Made by a program: the position numbers and the translations under genes. 41,509 nucleotides of DNA from a virus, in IMG/VR virus record IMGVR_UViG_3300042542_001960, positions 1 to 41,509 of that record, one strand, 5' to 3'. Positions 27,577 through 36,045 of this stretch are shown here, one piece after another; the first letter of the stretch is position 1, and the number at the start of each line of letters is the position of its first letter. Under the pieces are notes generated by a model that saw only the letters and a list, made by a program, of their open reading frames with translations, was not told the origin of the DNA and made no database searches.

Positions 27577-29868
27577 GTGGATCAGAACCTAGAGACAATC
27601 TCCCCAGAGGGTCGGCCACCCAAAACAAGGCTCAAAGATGCTCAATCAGCTTTTGCGATCTATACAAATCTTACTGACGCGGACGCTGAGAGTGCAGCGC
27701 AACGGGTGCGTGTCCAAGCGATGCTCGACGGTGAGCCACCGTACAATCCGAACACTCTGCGGAATCTCGGCCAGTCTTATCGTTCGAATCTGAATTTCTT
27801 GGAAGCTTCGGCTGACTTGGAATACGCCCTATCGGCCTATTCTGATTTAGTTAACGGCGTCCCGATGTTGGCCCAAGTAAAGACCAAGTTCGGCGACGCA
27901 ACTCAACGTGGCAATTACAGCCAGATTATTTCTGAAGAGTTTGATCGAGTTCTTCGCAAAGACTGGGACGAGTTCTTCTACAACCAGCAACGGCTAGCCC
28001 ACGAGTTTGTGGCCTATGGCGTCGGTTTCGCCTTCTTCGACGATGACATTGATTGGCGTTGGAAGGTCGCGGGACTTAAGGATTTCTACCTACCCCGAGG
28101 TATTCCAGCGACCGATAGCCGTATTGAGTTTTGTTGCGCCCGTCGTTCTTATTATGCCTACGAGCTTTATCAACACATTAAAGACCCTAAAGTCGCGAGA
28201 GCTGTCGGATGGGATATAGAAGAAACTCGTAGGGCAATTATCAACGCAGTTCCGGCTGATGTTTCTGGCACAAGACTCGAATGGGAAGAGATTCAAGAAA
28301 TGTTGAAAGACAACGATCTCTCACTTTCTTTTGCTCGTTCTGCTGAGATCCAGACTGTTCACTATTATGTGTTGGAGTTTGATGGAAGGGTGACTCACGC
28401 AATCGGACTCCGCGATGGCTCTAACCGGAATTTCCTTTTCCGCAAAGACAAGCGTTTCGCGAACATTAACGAGGCTTTAGTGATGTTTACCTATGGTATC
28501 GGCACGAATGGCAACTTGCATTCAGTCCGAGGATTGGCCTACAAGATTTATCCGCACATCCAAGTCAATAATCGCTTGCGGAACGCTATCATTGACTCGA
28601 CCTTGTTGTCGACTTCAGTAATGATTCAGCCACAGACGATGGATGACTTGCAGAATCTTACCATTGCTTACAACGGTCCCATGGCGATTCTTCCCCCGAA
28701 TCTCAACATTGTTGAGCGGACTTCCCCGAATCTTGCCAACAATGCTTTACCGATTGCTCAAGAGCTTTCGACTATTCGTAGGAATAATACTGGGAGTTAT
28801 GCTTCACAAGTTGTAAGCGCTGCTACGCAAGAGCGTACCGCAACTGAAGTAAGCGCCCAGCTCGAGAAAGAAGCAGTACTTTCTACACAGGCACAGAATT
28901 TCTATTATGTCCCATGGGGTAAGCTACTTAAAGAACAGTTCCGTCGACTTGCTTTAGGCAACTGGAGAGAAGCTCAACCCGGTGGTGATATTGCTATGAA
29001 GTTCCACAGGCGTCTACGTGAGCGAGGGGTCCCTATGCAGGCTCTCAAAGAAGTCTATGACGTGACGCCGATGAAGGCTGTCGGATACGGTAGTGCTCAA
29101 GCTCGGTTGCTTGCCTACAACGAATTCATGCAGATGTTGCCGATGCTCGATGAGACAGGTCGTGCGAATGTTATCCGTGATCGTATTGCCGTTCGTGTTG
29201 GATACGATCAGGTTGATCGTTATGCTTCTCCGAGTGCCGTACCCCCGAGGTTGCCCGTGGACGCCAAGATTGCTGAGCTTGAGAACGACTCTATGCAGAG
29301 CGGTCGAAGTGTCACCGTCCAACCCGGCGAGAACCACGCAGTCCATTTACAGATCCACGCAATGGATTCTGTTCGATTCTTGCAAGCACTCCAGCAGAAC
29401 GCCGTACCGCAGGTAGAAGCCTTCAAATATCTTTCCCTTTCCGGACCGCATATGACCGCCCATCTTCAACAGATTTCTTCCGATGTCAGTCGTCAGGCTG
29501 CCGTCGGCCAATACAAAGATATCATCAATAAGATCAATCAAGCTGTTCAGAGACTCGGAGAAAGTCTTGCCCGCGAACAACGGCAACAGCAGGAAGCCAT
29601 GGCGCAGATGCAACAGAAACAGTTACAGGACGCTATGCAGATGCAGGTTGATGATGCCAAGGGCAAACTACAGGCCGAATACGCAGTTAAGATTGCTAAA
29701 GTACAGGCAGACGCTGAGATTGATAGGGCCGCGTCGGATGCTAAGATTGCGATCAAGAGTGAAGAAGCTCGCCAGCGTATGGCTCTCCGAGACGCACAGA
29801 CAGCTCAGCGGTTAAGGGCTCAGTCCGAAAGGAATCAGTTAGCTGCGCAAAAGAAAAGACTTGCTTAA
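27577..29868 (+). CDS. Portal protein (head-tail connector), 763 aa
   Basis: Size, position after the large terminase, and sequence style fit a podovirus-type portal. The N-terminal 550 residues have segments such as YDLVNGVP-like SYSDLVNGVPML, DWDEFFYNQQRLAHEFVAYGVG and GLAYKIYPHIQVNNRLRNAI. The last 120 residues are a Gln/Ala/Arg-rich coiled coil (QQEAMAQMQQKQLQDAMQMQ), which should form the helical barrel or crown. The start is a GTG with GTAGGAG upstream. It should form a 12-mer through which DNA passes. Confidence 0.87.
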   Translation: MDQNLETISPEGRPPKTRLKDAQSAFAIYTNLTDADAESAAQRVRVQAMLDGEPPYNPNTLRNLGQSYRSNLNFLEASADLEYALSAYSDLVNGVPMLAQVKTKFGDATQRGNYSQIISEEFDRVLRKDWDEFFYNQQRLAHEFVAYGVGFAFFDDDIDWRWKVAGLKDFYLPRGIPATDSRIEFCCARRSYYAYELYQHIKDPKVARAVGWDIEETRRAIINAVPADVSGTRLEWEEIQEMLKDNDLSLSFARSAEIQTVHYYVLEFDGRVTHAIGLRDGSNRNFLFRKDKRFANINEALVMFTYGIGTNGNLHSVRGLAYKIYPHIQVNNRLRNAIIDSTLLSTSVMIQPQTMDDLQNLTIAYNGPMAILPPNLNIVERTSPNLANNALPIAQELSTIRRNNTGSYASQVVSAATQERTATEVSAQLEKEAVLSTQAQNFYYVPWGKLLKEQFRRLALGNWREAQPGGDIAMKFHRRLRERGVPMQALKEVYDVTPMKAVGYGSAQARLLAYNEFMQMLPMLDETGRANVIRDRIAVRVGYDQVDRYASPSAVPPRLPVDAKIAELENDSMQSGRSVTVQPGENHAVHLQIHAMDSVRFLQALQQNAVPQVEAFKYLSLSGPHMTAHLQQISSDVSRQAAVGQYKDIINKINQAVQRLGESLAREQRQQQEAMAQMQQKQLQDAMQMQVDDAKGKLQAEYAVKIAKVQADAEIDRAASDAKIAIKSEEARQRMALRDAQTAQRLRAQSERNQLAAQKKRLA

Positions 29869-29895
29869 TTTTCGGATTCTGCGACAAACATAGGA

Positions 29896-30183
29896 ATGAC
29901 TTTCCAAGAGTGGAGTAAGCGCGACGACTACGTAAAGCTTTGGGAAAAGACTTGGCAAGAGCCCCACATGCGGGCGGGCTTAACCGCTTTAATCCATCTC
30001 GGTATTCCTCAAGTTAGTATTTTGACCCCAGCAACAACCAATGGAGAGAGCATCAATATTCGAGCTCTTGCCCATTCGAGAACCGAAGGATGGTTCGCCG
30101 CTGTGAAAGCAATTGAACTTCTCAAGACACCCACTAACGAGCAACAAGAGTTGCCAGGACCTTGGGAAGACGCAACCAGATAA
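29896..30183 (+). CDS. Small head-module protein, 95 aa
   Basis: A small helical protein starting MTFQEWSKRDDYVKLWEKTW. It lies between portal and scaffold, where podoviruses often have a short protein of unknown role. The sequence contains a helix MRAGLTALIHLG and a short strand, and no motif. A head-assembly or internal virion protein is likely by position. Confidence 0.7.
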   Translation: MTFQEWSKRDDYVKLWEKTWQEPHMRAGLTALIHLGIPQVSILTPATTNGESINIRALAHSRTEGWFAAVKAIELLKTPTNEQQELPGPWEDATR

Positions 30184-30200
30184 AATAAGAAAACAAATAT

Positions 30201-31484
30201 ATGGCAACAAATTCTGATATCGGATCTCTCGGAGAAGCTCTTAATTCAGCTCTCGGCAATTCGGAGGCACCCCTAGCTTCCGCCACTCCCCTTTCCCAAA
30301 ACCCAGTTATCGAACCGGCTACTACCCCAGCCCCTGTTACAGCACCAGTTACCGAGACTAATACCGCTGTTACAGCTCCCGCAGAAGCCGTTAAAGAGAC
30401 TGAGGCCAAGCCTGTTGAAACAGATCTGGCTAAAACTCCCGAGATCAAAACGCCTTCGAAACTGATTGACTCTTTACTTACTCCCGAATCGGAAAAAACC
30501 AAAACTGTCGCAAGGGCAGAAGGCGAACTTACCGAAGAAGAAAAACTCCCCGGAAAAGCAACTAACTCCGCTAACTCTGCTTTTGCGGCTAAAGCAAGGG
30601 CGTTGAAAGCCGCTGAACAGGAGCTTGCAACGCTTAAGCAAGAGCTTGAAAAGTCTCGCAACGCTGGTAATGCAGAAGCTTCGTCAGAAGTCCAGAACAT
30701 CAAATCTGAACTGGAAGAAGCTCGCAAGTTAGTTTCGGATTACGAGAGTCAACTTTCTTTGGTCAGGGTGGAATCAACTCGCGAGTACAAACGCACCATC
30801 AGCGAACCCTTGGCTAAGGCCGAGAAGGGTTTGGCCGACTCCATAGCTGGTTACGAAGGTCTCAACGTAAAAGACGTATTGAAAGTGTTGGACATTAAAG
30901 ATCCAGCTCAACGTAGGGCTGAATTCAAAGATGTGATGAACGGGGTAGACGCGATGGATGCTTGGGCGGTTAAGACCAAGTTGGACGAGATTGAACAGCT
31001 TCGCTCTAAGAAAGAGGATATGCTGAAGACTGCTAACGACACTCTGGCTCAGATTGAGAGACAGGAAACGGCAGCCGAGCAAGAAGCTAGGTTGACCTTT
31101 GACAAGCAAGCCGACGTTGCTTTCGAGAATACTTGGGGTCAGTTCGAAGACTCTTTCCCGATCCTCAAACGTGGTCAGACCCCCGAGTGGGATAACACGA
31201 TCAAGGCGCTTCGCGAACAAGCTGTTTATCTGGATAAACAACCGCTCGATCACCAACAACGTGCCACTCTCACGTACCAAGCCGTATTGTTTCCTCTCGC
31301 CGTTCAGGTTGTCCGCGACCTTACAGAAAAGAGTAACGCGACTATCGCGGATCTTAAAGCTCAGTTGCAAAAGTTCCAAGCAGCTACTCCGGCAGCAGGG
31401 GCAGGCACGAATAATTCTCAGTCTGCTGGGTTGCCTTCTACTGTTGGCTTCCTAGAAGCTCTCGAAAAATCGATGGGTCGCTAA
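30201..31484 (+). CDS. Putative scaffolding protein, 427 aa
   Basis: The first 110 residues are Ala/Pro/Thr/Glu-rich and disordered; residues about 120-300 form long charged coiled coils (ALKAAEQELATLKQELEKS, NIKSELEEARKLVSDYESQL). The C-terminal part has a globular segment and ends in FLEALEKSMGR. The acidic, coiled-coil make-up and the place between portal and major capsid protein are those of phage scaffolds, which guide prohead assembly and then leave. The stop shares one base with the next ATG (TAATG). Confidence 0.75.
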   Translation: MATNSDIGSLGEALNSALGNSEAPLASATPLSQNPVIEPATTPAPVTAPVTETNTAVTAPAEAVKETEAKPVETDLAKTPEIKTPSKLIDSLLTPESEKTKTVARAEGELTEEEKLPGKATNSANSAFAAKARALKAAEQELATLKQELEKSRNAGNAEASSEVQNIKSELEEARKLVSDYESQLSLVRVESTREYKRTISEPLAKAEKGLADSIAGYEGLNVKDVLKVLDIKDPAQRRAEFKDVMNGVDAMDAWAVKTKLDEIEQLRSKKEDMLKTANDTLAQIERQETAAEQEARLTFDKQADVAFENTWGQFEDSFPILKRGQTPEWDNTIKALREQAVYLDKQPLDHQQRATLTYQAVLFPLAVQVVRDLTEKSNATIADLKAQLQKFQAATPAAGAGTNNSQSAGLPSTVGFLEALEKSMGR

Positions 31485-32242
31485 TGCTAGTCGTACTGCC
31501 AGTCGGTCCTCAGGATCGGGAGCAGGCGATTCGCTGGGTGAATTGGGTTGAAGAACTCGGGGGAATGGGTAGCCATCGCTTGATGGTCGCCTGTGCTCGT
31601 AGAGTACCGAATCCAACCGAAATCAGTCGGCATTACGAACTGTATGTCCCGCATGACGAAGACGAGCGTGGCTGGCCTATGAGCCCAAATCATTTGTTTA
31701 AGCGTGTGGCTCAGCATATTACTTGGGGGCCAAATCCAGAGGCATACTTCTGGTGTGAACCAGACTGTATCCCTTTAGTATCAGGATGGATCGACTTATT
31801 AGATTCTGAGTACCGCACCTGTGGTCAGTATTTCATGGGTGCTCGGGTCAATGTTCAAAATACTCCAGAGCACATGAGCGGAAACGCTATCTACCCAAAG
31901 AATGTCATGGAGCGGGCGTTTAATTTGATCCATGCTGATCTTGCCGCTTTTGACGTTGTTGGCGCGGAGCAGATTGTTGGTCAAGCCCATTGGACAAACT
32001 CGATTCAGCATGTTTGGCGTAACGACGAGGGGCGTAACTTCACCTTCCCCGATCAGGCCAGCGTCGATGCTATGGTCAGTAAAGAAGCTTTAGTGTTTCA
32101 CCAGAATAAGGACGGCACCTTGATTGAAAGGCTTCGCGAGCGTCGTTCACCTAAGAGAGTAGAAGTAGTCACGACCCCCGAGGTAAAACCTAAAAAGCGT
32201 AGGATGCGTAGGAAACCAGGAAGTGAAGATCCTACCAAATAA
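31484..32242 (+). CDS. Putative glycosyltransferase A, 252 aa
   Basis: The protein resembles a GT-A glycosyltransferase: an N-terminal Rossmann-like strand (LVVLPVGPQD), an acidic metal-site-like motif FWCEPDCIPL (residues about 87-96) and a later HMSGNAIYPKNV, which recalls the acceptor loop of such enzymes. The last 30 residues are very basic (KKRRMRRKP). It starts directly at the scaffold stop and overlaps the FkbM-like gene by 20 bases, so it is co-expressed with head genes. Its likely job is to add a sugar to a virion component; the target is not shown by the sequence. Confidence 0.65.
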   Translation: MLVVLPVGPQDREQAIRWVNWVEELGGMGSHRLMVACARRVPNPTEISRHYELYVPHDEDERGWPMSPNHLFKRVAQHITWGPNPEAYFWCEPDCIPLVSGWIDLLDSEYRTCGQYFMGARVNVQNTPEHMSGNAIYPKNVMERAFNLIHADLAAFDVVGAEQIVGQAHWTNSIQHVWRNDEGRNFTFPDQASVDAMVSKEALVFHQNKDGTLIERLRERRSPKRVEVVTTPEVKPKKRRMRRKPGSEDPTK

Positions 32243-32876
32243 CATCGCGGTACTAGAGAATGATTCTCATATTTCCCGCTGGGTCGAAGAGACTGGGAAG
32301 TTGGATCACGACGAGTACTCTCTCCCGATCATTTTAAAGCACATCAAGGATGGTGATTACGTCGTCGACGCTGGGGCATTCATTGGTGACCATACCGTTG
32401 CCTATGCTAGGGCTGTAGGTTCTACTGGGAGAGTCTACGCCTTCGAACCCAACCTCTCTGCTTACGAGTGTTTAGTTTACAACTGTCCTTCGGCTATAAC
32501 GGCCAAAGCTGGACTTAGTGATAAACCGAGTAGCCAGTTCTTTTCCGTAGCCGATAACGCTGGTTCTAGTCGCATAACTGATTCTGGGGATAGGGTTGTA
32601 TTTGTGGTAACTCTGGACTCGTACGACCTACCTCGGCTGGATTTCTTTAAGTTGGACGTGGAGGGATTTGAAGTATCAGCGTTAAAGGGTGCCAGGAAAA
32701 CAATCACGAAGCATCGCCCGGTTATGTGGATCGAGGTTAACGAACACGCCTTACAGCAACGAGGCGAATCGCCGATCTCATTAATCACTTATCTACGATC
32801 TGAACTTGGGTACGAATTACAATCATTCCCGCCCGAGGAAGGACCCCAATACGATCTTTTATGCAAGCCTCTGTAG
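32223..32876 (+). CDS. FkbM-family methyltransferase, 217 aa
   Basis: The SAM-binding signs are clear: GDYVVDAGAFIGDHTVAYAR (motif I), YAFEPNLSAYECL and the FkbM stretch LDFFKLDVEGFEVSALKGA. FkbM enzymes O-methylate sugars and polyketides. Lying between two putative glycosyltransferases, it probably methylates the sugar that they attach. The start is a GTG inside the end of the first glycosyltransferase gene. It is only distantly like the FkbM-type gene at 13401-14006, so the two were probably acquired separately. Confidence 0.85.
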   Translation: MKILPNNIAVLENDSHISRWVEETGKLDHDEYSLPIILKHIKDGDYVVDAGAFIGDHTVAYARAVGSTGRVYAFEPNLSAYECLVYNCPSAITAKAGLSDKPSSQFFSVADNAGSSRITDSGDRVVFVVTLDSYDLPRLDFFKLDVEGFEVSALKGARKTITKHRPVMWIEVNEHALQQRGESPISLITYLRSELGYELQSFPPEEGPQYDLLCKPL

Positions 32877-33556
32877 ACTTATTCATCCGTAGCTATAAGA
32901 AAGACTTTGAGTGGTTATCCTACTGTCTTAAGTCCTGCGCCAAGTCAGCCAAGGGATTTCGCCAGATCCATATTGTGGTACCGCATGGTGACCAACACGA
33001 ACTGAATCATCTTACCTTGGAAAAAGTACATATCTGCCCTAGGTACGCAGAGGATTATTTGGGTCAGCAAGTAACCAAGCTAAACGCTGATCTCTACTCT
33101 GATGCCGACTTCATATGCCATATTGATTCCGATACCGTCTGGTTGCACGATGTCTCTCCCAAGGATTTCATCCATAAGGGGAAAGCTATCATATACTACG
33201 AGCCATACGATAAAATTGGAGAATGCCCTTGGCAACCGATTGTGGAAGAAGCTATTGGGTGGAAACCTGAGTTTGAATTTATGCGTAGGCCACCACATAC
33301 ATTTCCTAGGTGGATATACAAAGAGATGAGAGACCATCTTCAAGCCACTCATAAAGTGCCTTTTGACACTTTCGTTTCTACTCGCCCAGACCGAAGGTTC
33401 AGCGAGTATAATACCTTAGGGGCATACGCTTGGAAGCACCACAGAGATAAGTTTGATTGGCGATATCCCGAACGGGATAAACCTACCGTTAGACAGTTTT
33501 GGTCTTGGGGTGGTATAGAGTTTAACCGGGAAGAATTAAACAAACTTTTAGTGTAG
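32861..33556 (+). CDS. Putative glycosyltransferase B (DUF6492-like), 231 aa
   Basis: The order of motifs fits a family of small GT-A-like enzymes: DLFIRSYKKDFEWLSYCLKS, a strand IHIVVP, then QQVTKLNADLYSDADFICHIDSDTVW with a D-x-D metal motif (DSD, about residues 86-88). A late PFDTFVSTRPDRRFSEYNTLG segment is also typical. It should transfer a sugar to a virion or cell-surface acceptor. Its start overlaps the FkbM-like gene by 16 bases. Donor and acceptor are unknown. Confidence 0.72.
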   Translation: MQASVDLFIRSYKKDFEWLSYCLKSCAKSAKGFRQIHIVVPHGDQHELNHLTLEKVHICPRYAEDYLGQQVTKLNADLYSDADFICHIDSDTVWLHDVSPKDFIHKGKAIIYYEPYDKIGECPWQPIVEEAIGWKPEFEFMRRPPHTFPRWIYKEMRDHLQATHKVPFDTFVSTRPDRRFSEYNTLGAYAWKHHRDKFDWRYPERDKPTVRQFWSWGGIEFNREELNKLLV

Positions 33557-33806
33557 GGTCTTGACACCCCGCATCAACTAGTTACATCGTATCTCAGTTC
33601 TTTGGCAGAGGTGTCGATGCGATGGGGCTAACTCGCCTGCGCCCTACAGGCTACGCTTAAATGACACCGACGCGGTATCCGACGGCTAACGGGTATCCAA
33701 CTAACTTCTAGGGCTTGCCGGCTCTTAAACTAAGAAACGACAAAAAGACACGCTCATCGTGTGATGAGAAGTCTTCAGTCATTACTTCAACAAGGAGATA
33801 ACTAAT
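33557..33806 (+). promoter_or_regulatory. Structured leader and possible promoter of the major capsid gene
   Basis: No gene is present in 250 bases. A TTGACA lies at 33561, without a good -10 at the proper distance. The leader has several possible stems: GACACC/GGTGTC (33563 and 33610), GCCTG/CAGGC near 33635-33652, and a perfect CTCATC-GTGT-GATGAG hairpin (33753-33768). A strong AAGGAG lies before the capsid ATG. It probably gives a separate, stable capsid mRNA. Confidence 0.45.
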
Positions 33807-35030
33807 ATGGCATGTACAAATATTGAGAATCTTCTGATTACTGAGTCCGGCCGTATCGGTGCGGATATCTATCGGAAGACTTTGAACACGTCCCCGTGGA
33901 CGACTCTGGTTAAGCAAGAAGCTTGGCCGGATGAGATGGGCACAACTGTTAACGTTCTGATCTATGAGCGGACCCTGCCGGCTTCCGGCGCTGGGATCAC
34001 GTTTACTGACGTTGCGTATAACGGTGTCGGCACTCAAGTCATCGGCGCTACCCCTACCGGTTCTAACACCGGACCCGGAACCTGCGCTGTGGCCGGTAAC
34101 GACCTCGGCTTCGCCCAGACTCTGCGAACCTATAACCTCCAGCAGGCTGCAATCAACTCGCCTGATATCTGCTTGAACGACCTTCGCTTCCCCGTGAAGC
34201 GGCAGGAACAGCTCCGCAATATCATGTCGGTTCTGTCTGAAAACACGCAGTATGCTTGGGAAAACCGTTACCGTGACGAATACGTTCGTCTCGCTAACTA
34301 CAACGTCAACGCTAACCAGACCGAACTTTTGGCGGCTTCCGGCCAGACCAAAGGTTCGTTCAGCACGAGCAATCTGCCTACGAGCCGGTTGACCCAGGGA
34401 ATCCTGCGGTACTTCTACTCTAGGTTGATCCGTGACGGCGCTGCTCAGAATGCGTACGGCAAAGAAAACGGTGCTCCCGTGTTCTTGCTCGTCACCTCCC
34501 CCGAGGCTTCTGACGACCTAATCAAGCTCAACGCAGACATCCGTCAGGATCTGCGTTATGCGAAACCCAGCGAACTAATCCAGCCTCTCGGCGTCGAACG
34601 TAGCTATGCTGGTTTCTACCACTTGGTAGACACCATGACTCCTCGCTACGACTTCGTCGGCGGAGCTTGGGTTCGTCGCTATCCGTATGCCACCGATGCT
34701 AACGCATCGAAGGGCACTCGGTTCATCCCGAATCCCGCGTACTTCACGGCGGAATACGAAGATTCCATTATCTTCCATCCCGACGTGTTCACCTCGCTGG
34801 TCGCGAAGCCCATCAGCTCCACCGGAGCTATGGCATTCGACCCGCAGAGCTACCGCGGTGACTTCCGCTGGCGGAATATCCCCAGCCGGGATTGTAACCC
34901 TGACGGCACGATCGGATTCTTCCGGGCTATCTTTAGCTCCGGTTCGAAACCCGTTCGTCCTGAGCTCGGTGTGGTTATTCGCCACAAGCGCTGCGCGGCC
35001 GACTTCGGCCTCGTTGGTTGCTACTCGTAA
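33807..35030 (+). CDS. Major capsid protein, 407 aa
   Basis: The size, place after the scaffold and its own transcription signals fit the major head protein. The sequence is balanced and beta-rich, with a long helix-like region (RFPVKRQEQLRNIMSVLSENTQYAWENRYRDEYVRLANYN) as in HK97-fold capsid proteins. It has an excellent ribosome binding site and a marked preference for C-ending codons, as expected for high expression. A strong terminator follows. I cannot name the closest family from sequence alone. Its gene directly follows the glycosyltransferase cassette. Confidence 0.85.
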   Translation: MACTNIENLLITESGRIGADIYRKTLNTSPWTTLVKQEAWPDEMGTTVNVLIYERTLPASGAGITFTDVAYNGVGTQVIGATPTGSNTGPGTCAVAGNDLGFAQTLRTYNLQQAAINSPDICLNDLRFPVKRQEQLRNIMSVLSENTQYAWENRYRDEYVRLANYNVNANQTELLAASGQTKGSFSTSNLPTSRLTQGILRYFYSRLIRDGAAQNAYGKENGAPVFLLVTSPEASDDLIKLNADIRQDLRYAKPSELIQPLGVERSYAGFYHLVDTMTPRYDFVGGAWVRRYPYATDANASKGTRFIPNPAYFTAEYEDSIIFHPDVFTSLVAKPISSTGAMAFDPQSYRGDFRWRNIPSRDCNPDGTIGFFRAIFSSGSKPVRPELGVVIRHKRCAADFGLVGCYS

Positions 35031-35047
35031 TCTGAGTAATTGAATTG

Positions 35048-35088
35048 AAGGGGGGCGTAGGTTACATCCCTGCGCCTCCCTTCTTTTT
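35048..35088 (+). terminator. Strong Rho-independent terminator after the capsid gene
   Basis: A 14-base-pair stem (AAGGGGGGCGUAGG with CCUGCGCCUCCCUU) with a short loop and two G-U wobbles is followed by CUUUUU. It begins 17 bases after the capsid stop. It should end the capsid transcript and, if leaky, set the lower level of the later genes. Confidence 0.88.
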
Positions 35089-35187
35089 ATAAATATGAGT
35101 TGTGGATGCAACGAGTGTATGGCGAAACGCGGTCGTGGTCCTACCATGGTCGTAATTGCTGTCGCTCCTAAAAGAGGAGATAAAAAT

Positions 35188-35442
35188 ATGAAGATTGCTA
35201 AGATTGTTACATTTGCAGTCCCGAAGGGTTTCACTCCGCCCGAAGGCGTCGTCGAGGGAGACACGTTCGAAGCTATGGCCACGTTTAAACACGGTGGCAA
35301 ATCTTTGGACTTGGTTTCTATCGAAGGAGCCGAAGCGGAAATGCCCGAGATGGAAAAGGAAGAAACCAGCAAAGCTCCCGCTGAAGCTGGATTCGCCGAA
35401 GCTATCGAAATGGCAGCTGCCCCCGAAGGGATGATGTCTTAA
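35188..35442 (+). CDS. Small acidic head-module protein, 84 aa
   Basis: I start at ATG 35188 (MKIAKIVTFAVPKGFTPPEG) because AGAGGAGATAAAAAT precedes it. The frame is open upstream to an ATG at 35095 (MSCGCNECMAKRG), which follows the terminator at once and lacks a ribosome binding site; this would add 31 residues with three Cys. The core (FTPPEGVVEGDTFEAMATFKHGGKSLDLVSIEG) is a compact beta unit; the rest is acidic and Ala-rich. A minor capsid or decoration protein is possible. Confidence 0.7.
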   Translation: MKIAKIVTFAVPKGFTPPEGVVEGDTFEAMATFKHGGKSLDLVSIEGAEAEMPEMEKEETSKAPAEAGFAEAIEMAAAPEGMMS

Positions 35443-35757
35443 GTGAAGCGTGAGGTGAAGGGCGAAGGCTGGAGAGAGTTCGTCTGCGCGATTGTCGAGC
35501 AGGGACTCCATGATCTAGACTTCGCCCTCACCGCACCTATTGGCCGTAAGCTTGACCCGAAAAATTCTTTCACCGCTTTACATTTTGATTTGTTTTTCGA
35601 TCAAGTTCCCGGTCTTTGTGAAGCTGCTAATATCCGTGTATCGGCAGAAGCTATCGAAAGAAAAGTAAGAGGAAAGATTGACAAACTACGAACTATCAGG
35701 AATAGAAGGAGGGAGAAACTATGTCAGAACCAACTCAAGCCAATGTCGAATTTGTAA
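35443..35757 (+). CDS. Hypothetical protein, 104 aa
   Basis: The frame opens with a GTG right after the previous stop; a second GTG at 35455 has a better ribosome binding site (GTGAGG). The first two thirds are alpha/beta with FTALHFDLFFDQVPGL; the C-terminus is basic and helical (KVRGKIDKLRTIRNRRREKL). Its end overlaps the next gene by 37 bases. No family is recognised; a head-completion role is possible by position. Confidence 0.6.
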   Translation: MKREVKGEGWREFVCAIVEQGLHDLDFALTAPIGRKLDPKNSFTALHFDLFFDQVPGLCEAANIRVSAEAIERKVRGKIDKLRTIRNRRREKLCQNQLKPMSNL

Positions 35758-36035
35758 GCCAACTCCGAAGGGCTTTGCTTTTCGGGCAAATTACCCGCGA
35801 TCAATTGCGTGGTACTACCGGAGAAAATCTCCAAGGCAGTAGCTATTACCCCGCTTCAGACGATTTTGTCCGAAACTTCCAACGGGCAGTAGCATCGGGT
35901 CAAGTGACCAATGCTCAGATTGCTAATCCTAGCCTGATCGAATCCGTTGATACCTACGCTCGTGCCAATAACGATTTTGTTTTACAATGTAATAGGGCAG
36001 GTGCTGCTGGCCAGCTCGTGACGACCGTAACTTAA
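35721..36035 (+). CDS. Small protein with three EFV...GQ repeats, 104 aa
   Basis: The protein has three copies of a 15-residue motif [ED]FV-x4-RA-x3-GQ-[IVL], beginning at residues 10 (EFVSQLRRALLFGQI), 48 (DFVRNFQRAVASGQV) and 85 (DFVLQCNRAGAAGQL). The linkers are Ser/Asn/Thr-rich. A fourth copy opens the distant protein at 14141-14575. The repeat looks like a short amphipathic helix followed by a turn, as in trimerising or docking helices. It lies among virion-like genes and has a very good ribosome binding site (AGGAGGGAGAAACTATG). Role unknown. Confidence 0.75.
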   Translation: MSEPTQANVEFVSQLRRALLFGQITRDQLRGTTGENLQGSSYYPASDDFVRNFQRAVASGQVTNAQIANPSLIESVDTYARANNDFVLQCNRAGAAGQLVTTVT

Positions 36036-36045
36036 GGAATAAATT

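Noticed and set aside
30134-30727. 197-codon Ser/Ala-rich minus-strand frame
   Set aside because: It is the antisense of the low-complexity scaffold N-terminus.
33600-33730. Possible tRNA in the capsid leader (GCCTG/CAGGC stem with a 7-base loop)
   Set aside because: The loop sequence does not fit a T or anticodon arm and no cloverleaf can be drawn.
34575-35372. 265-codon minus-strand frame across the end of the capsid gene and the terminator
   Set aside because: It runs through the capsid gene, whose codon use is strongly biased, and through the plus-strand terminator; no family features.
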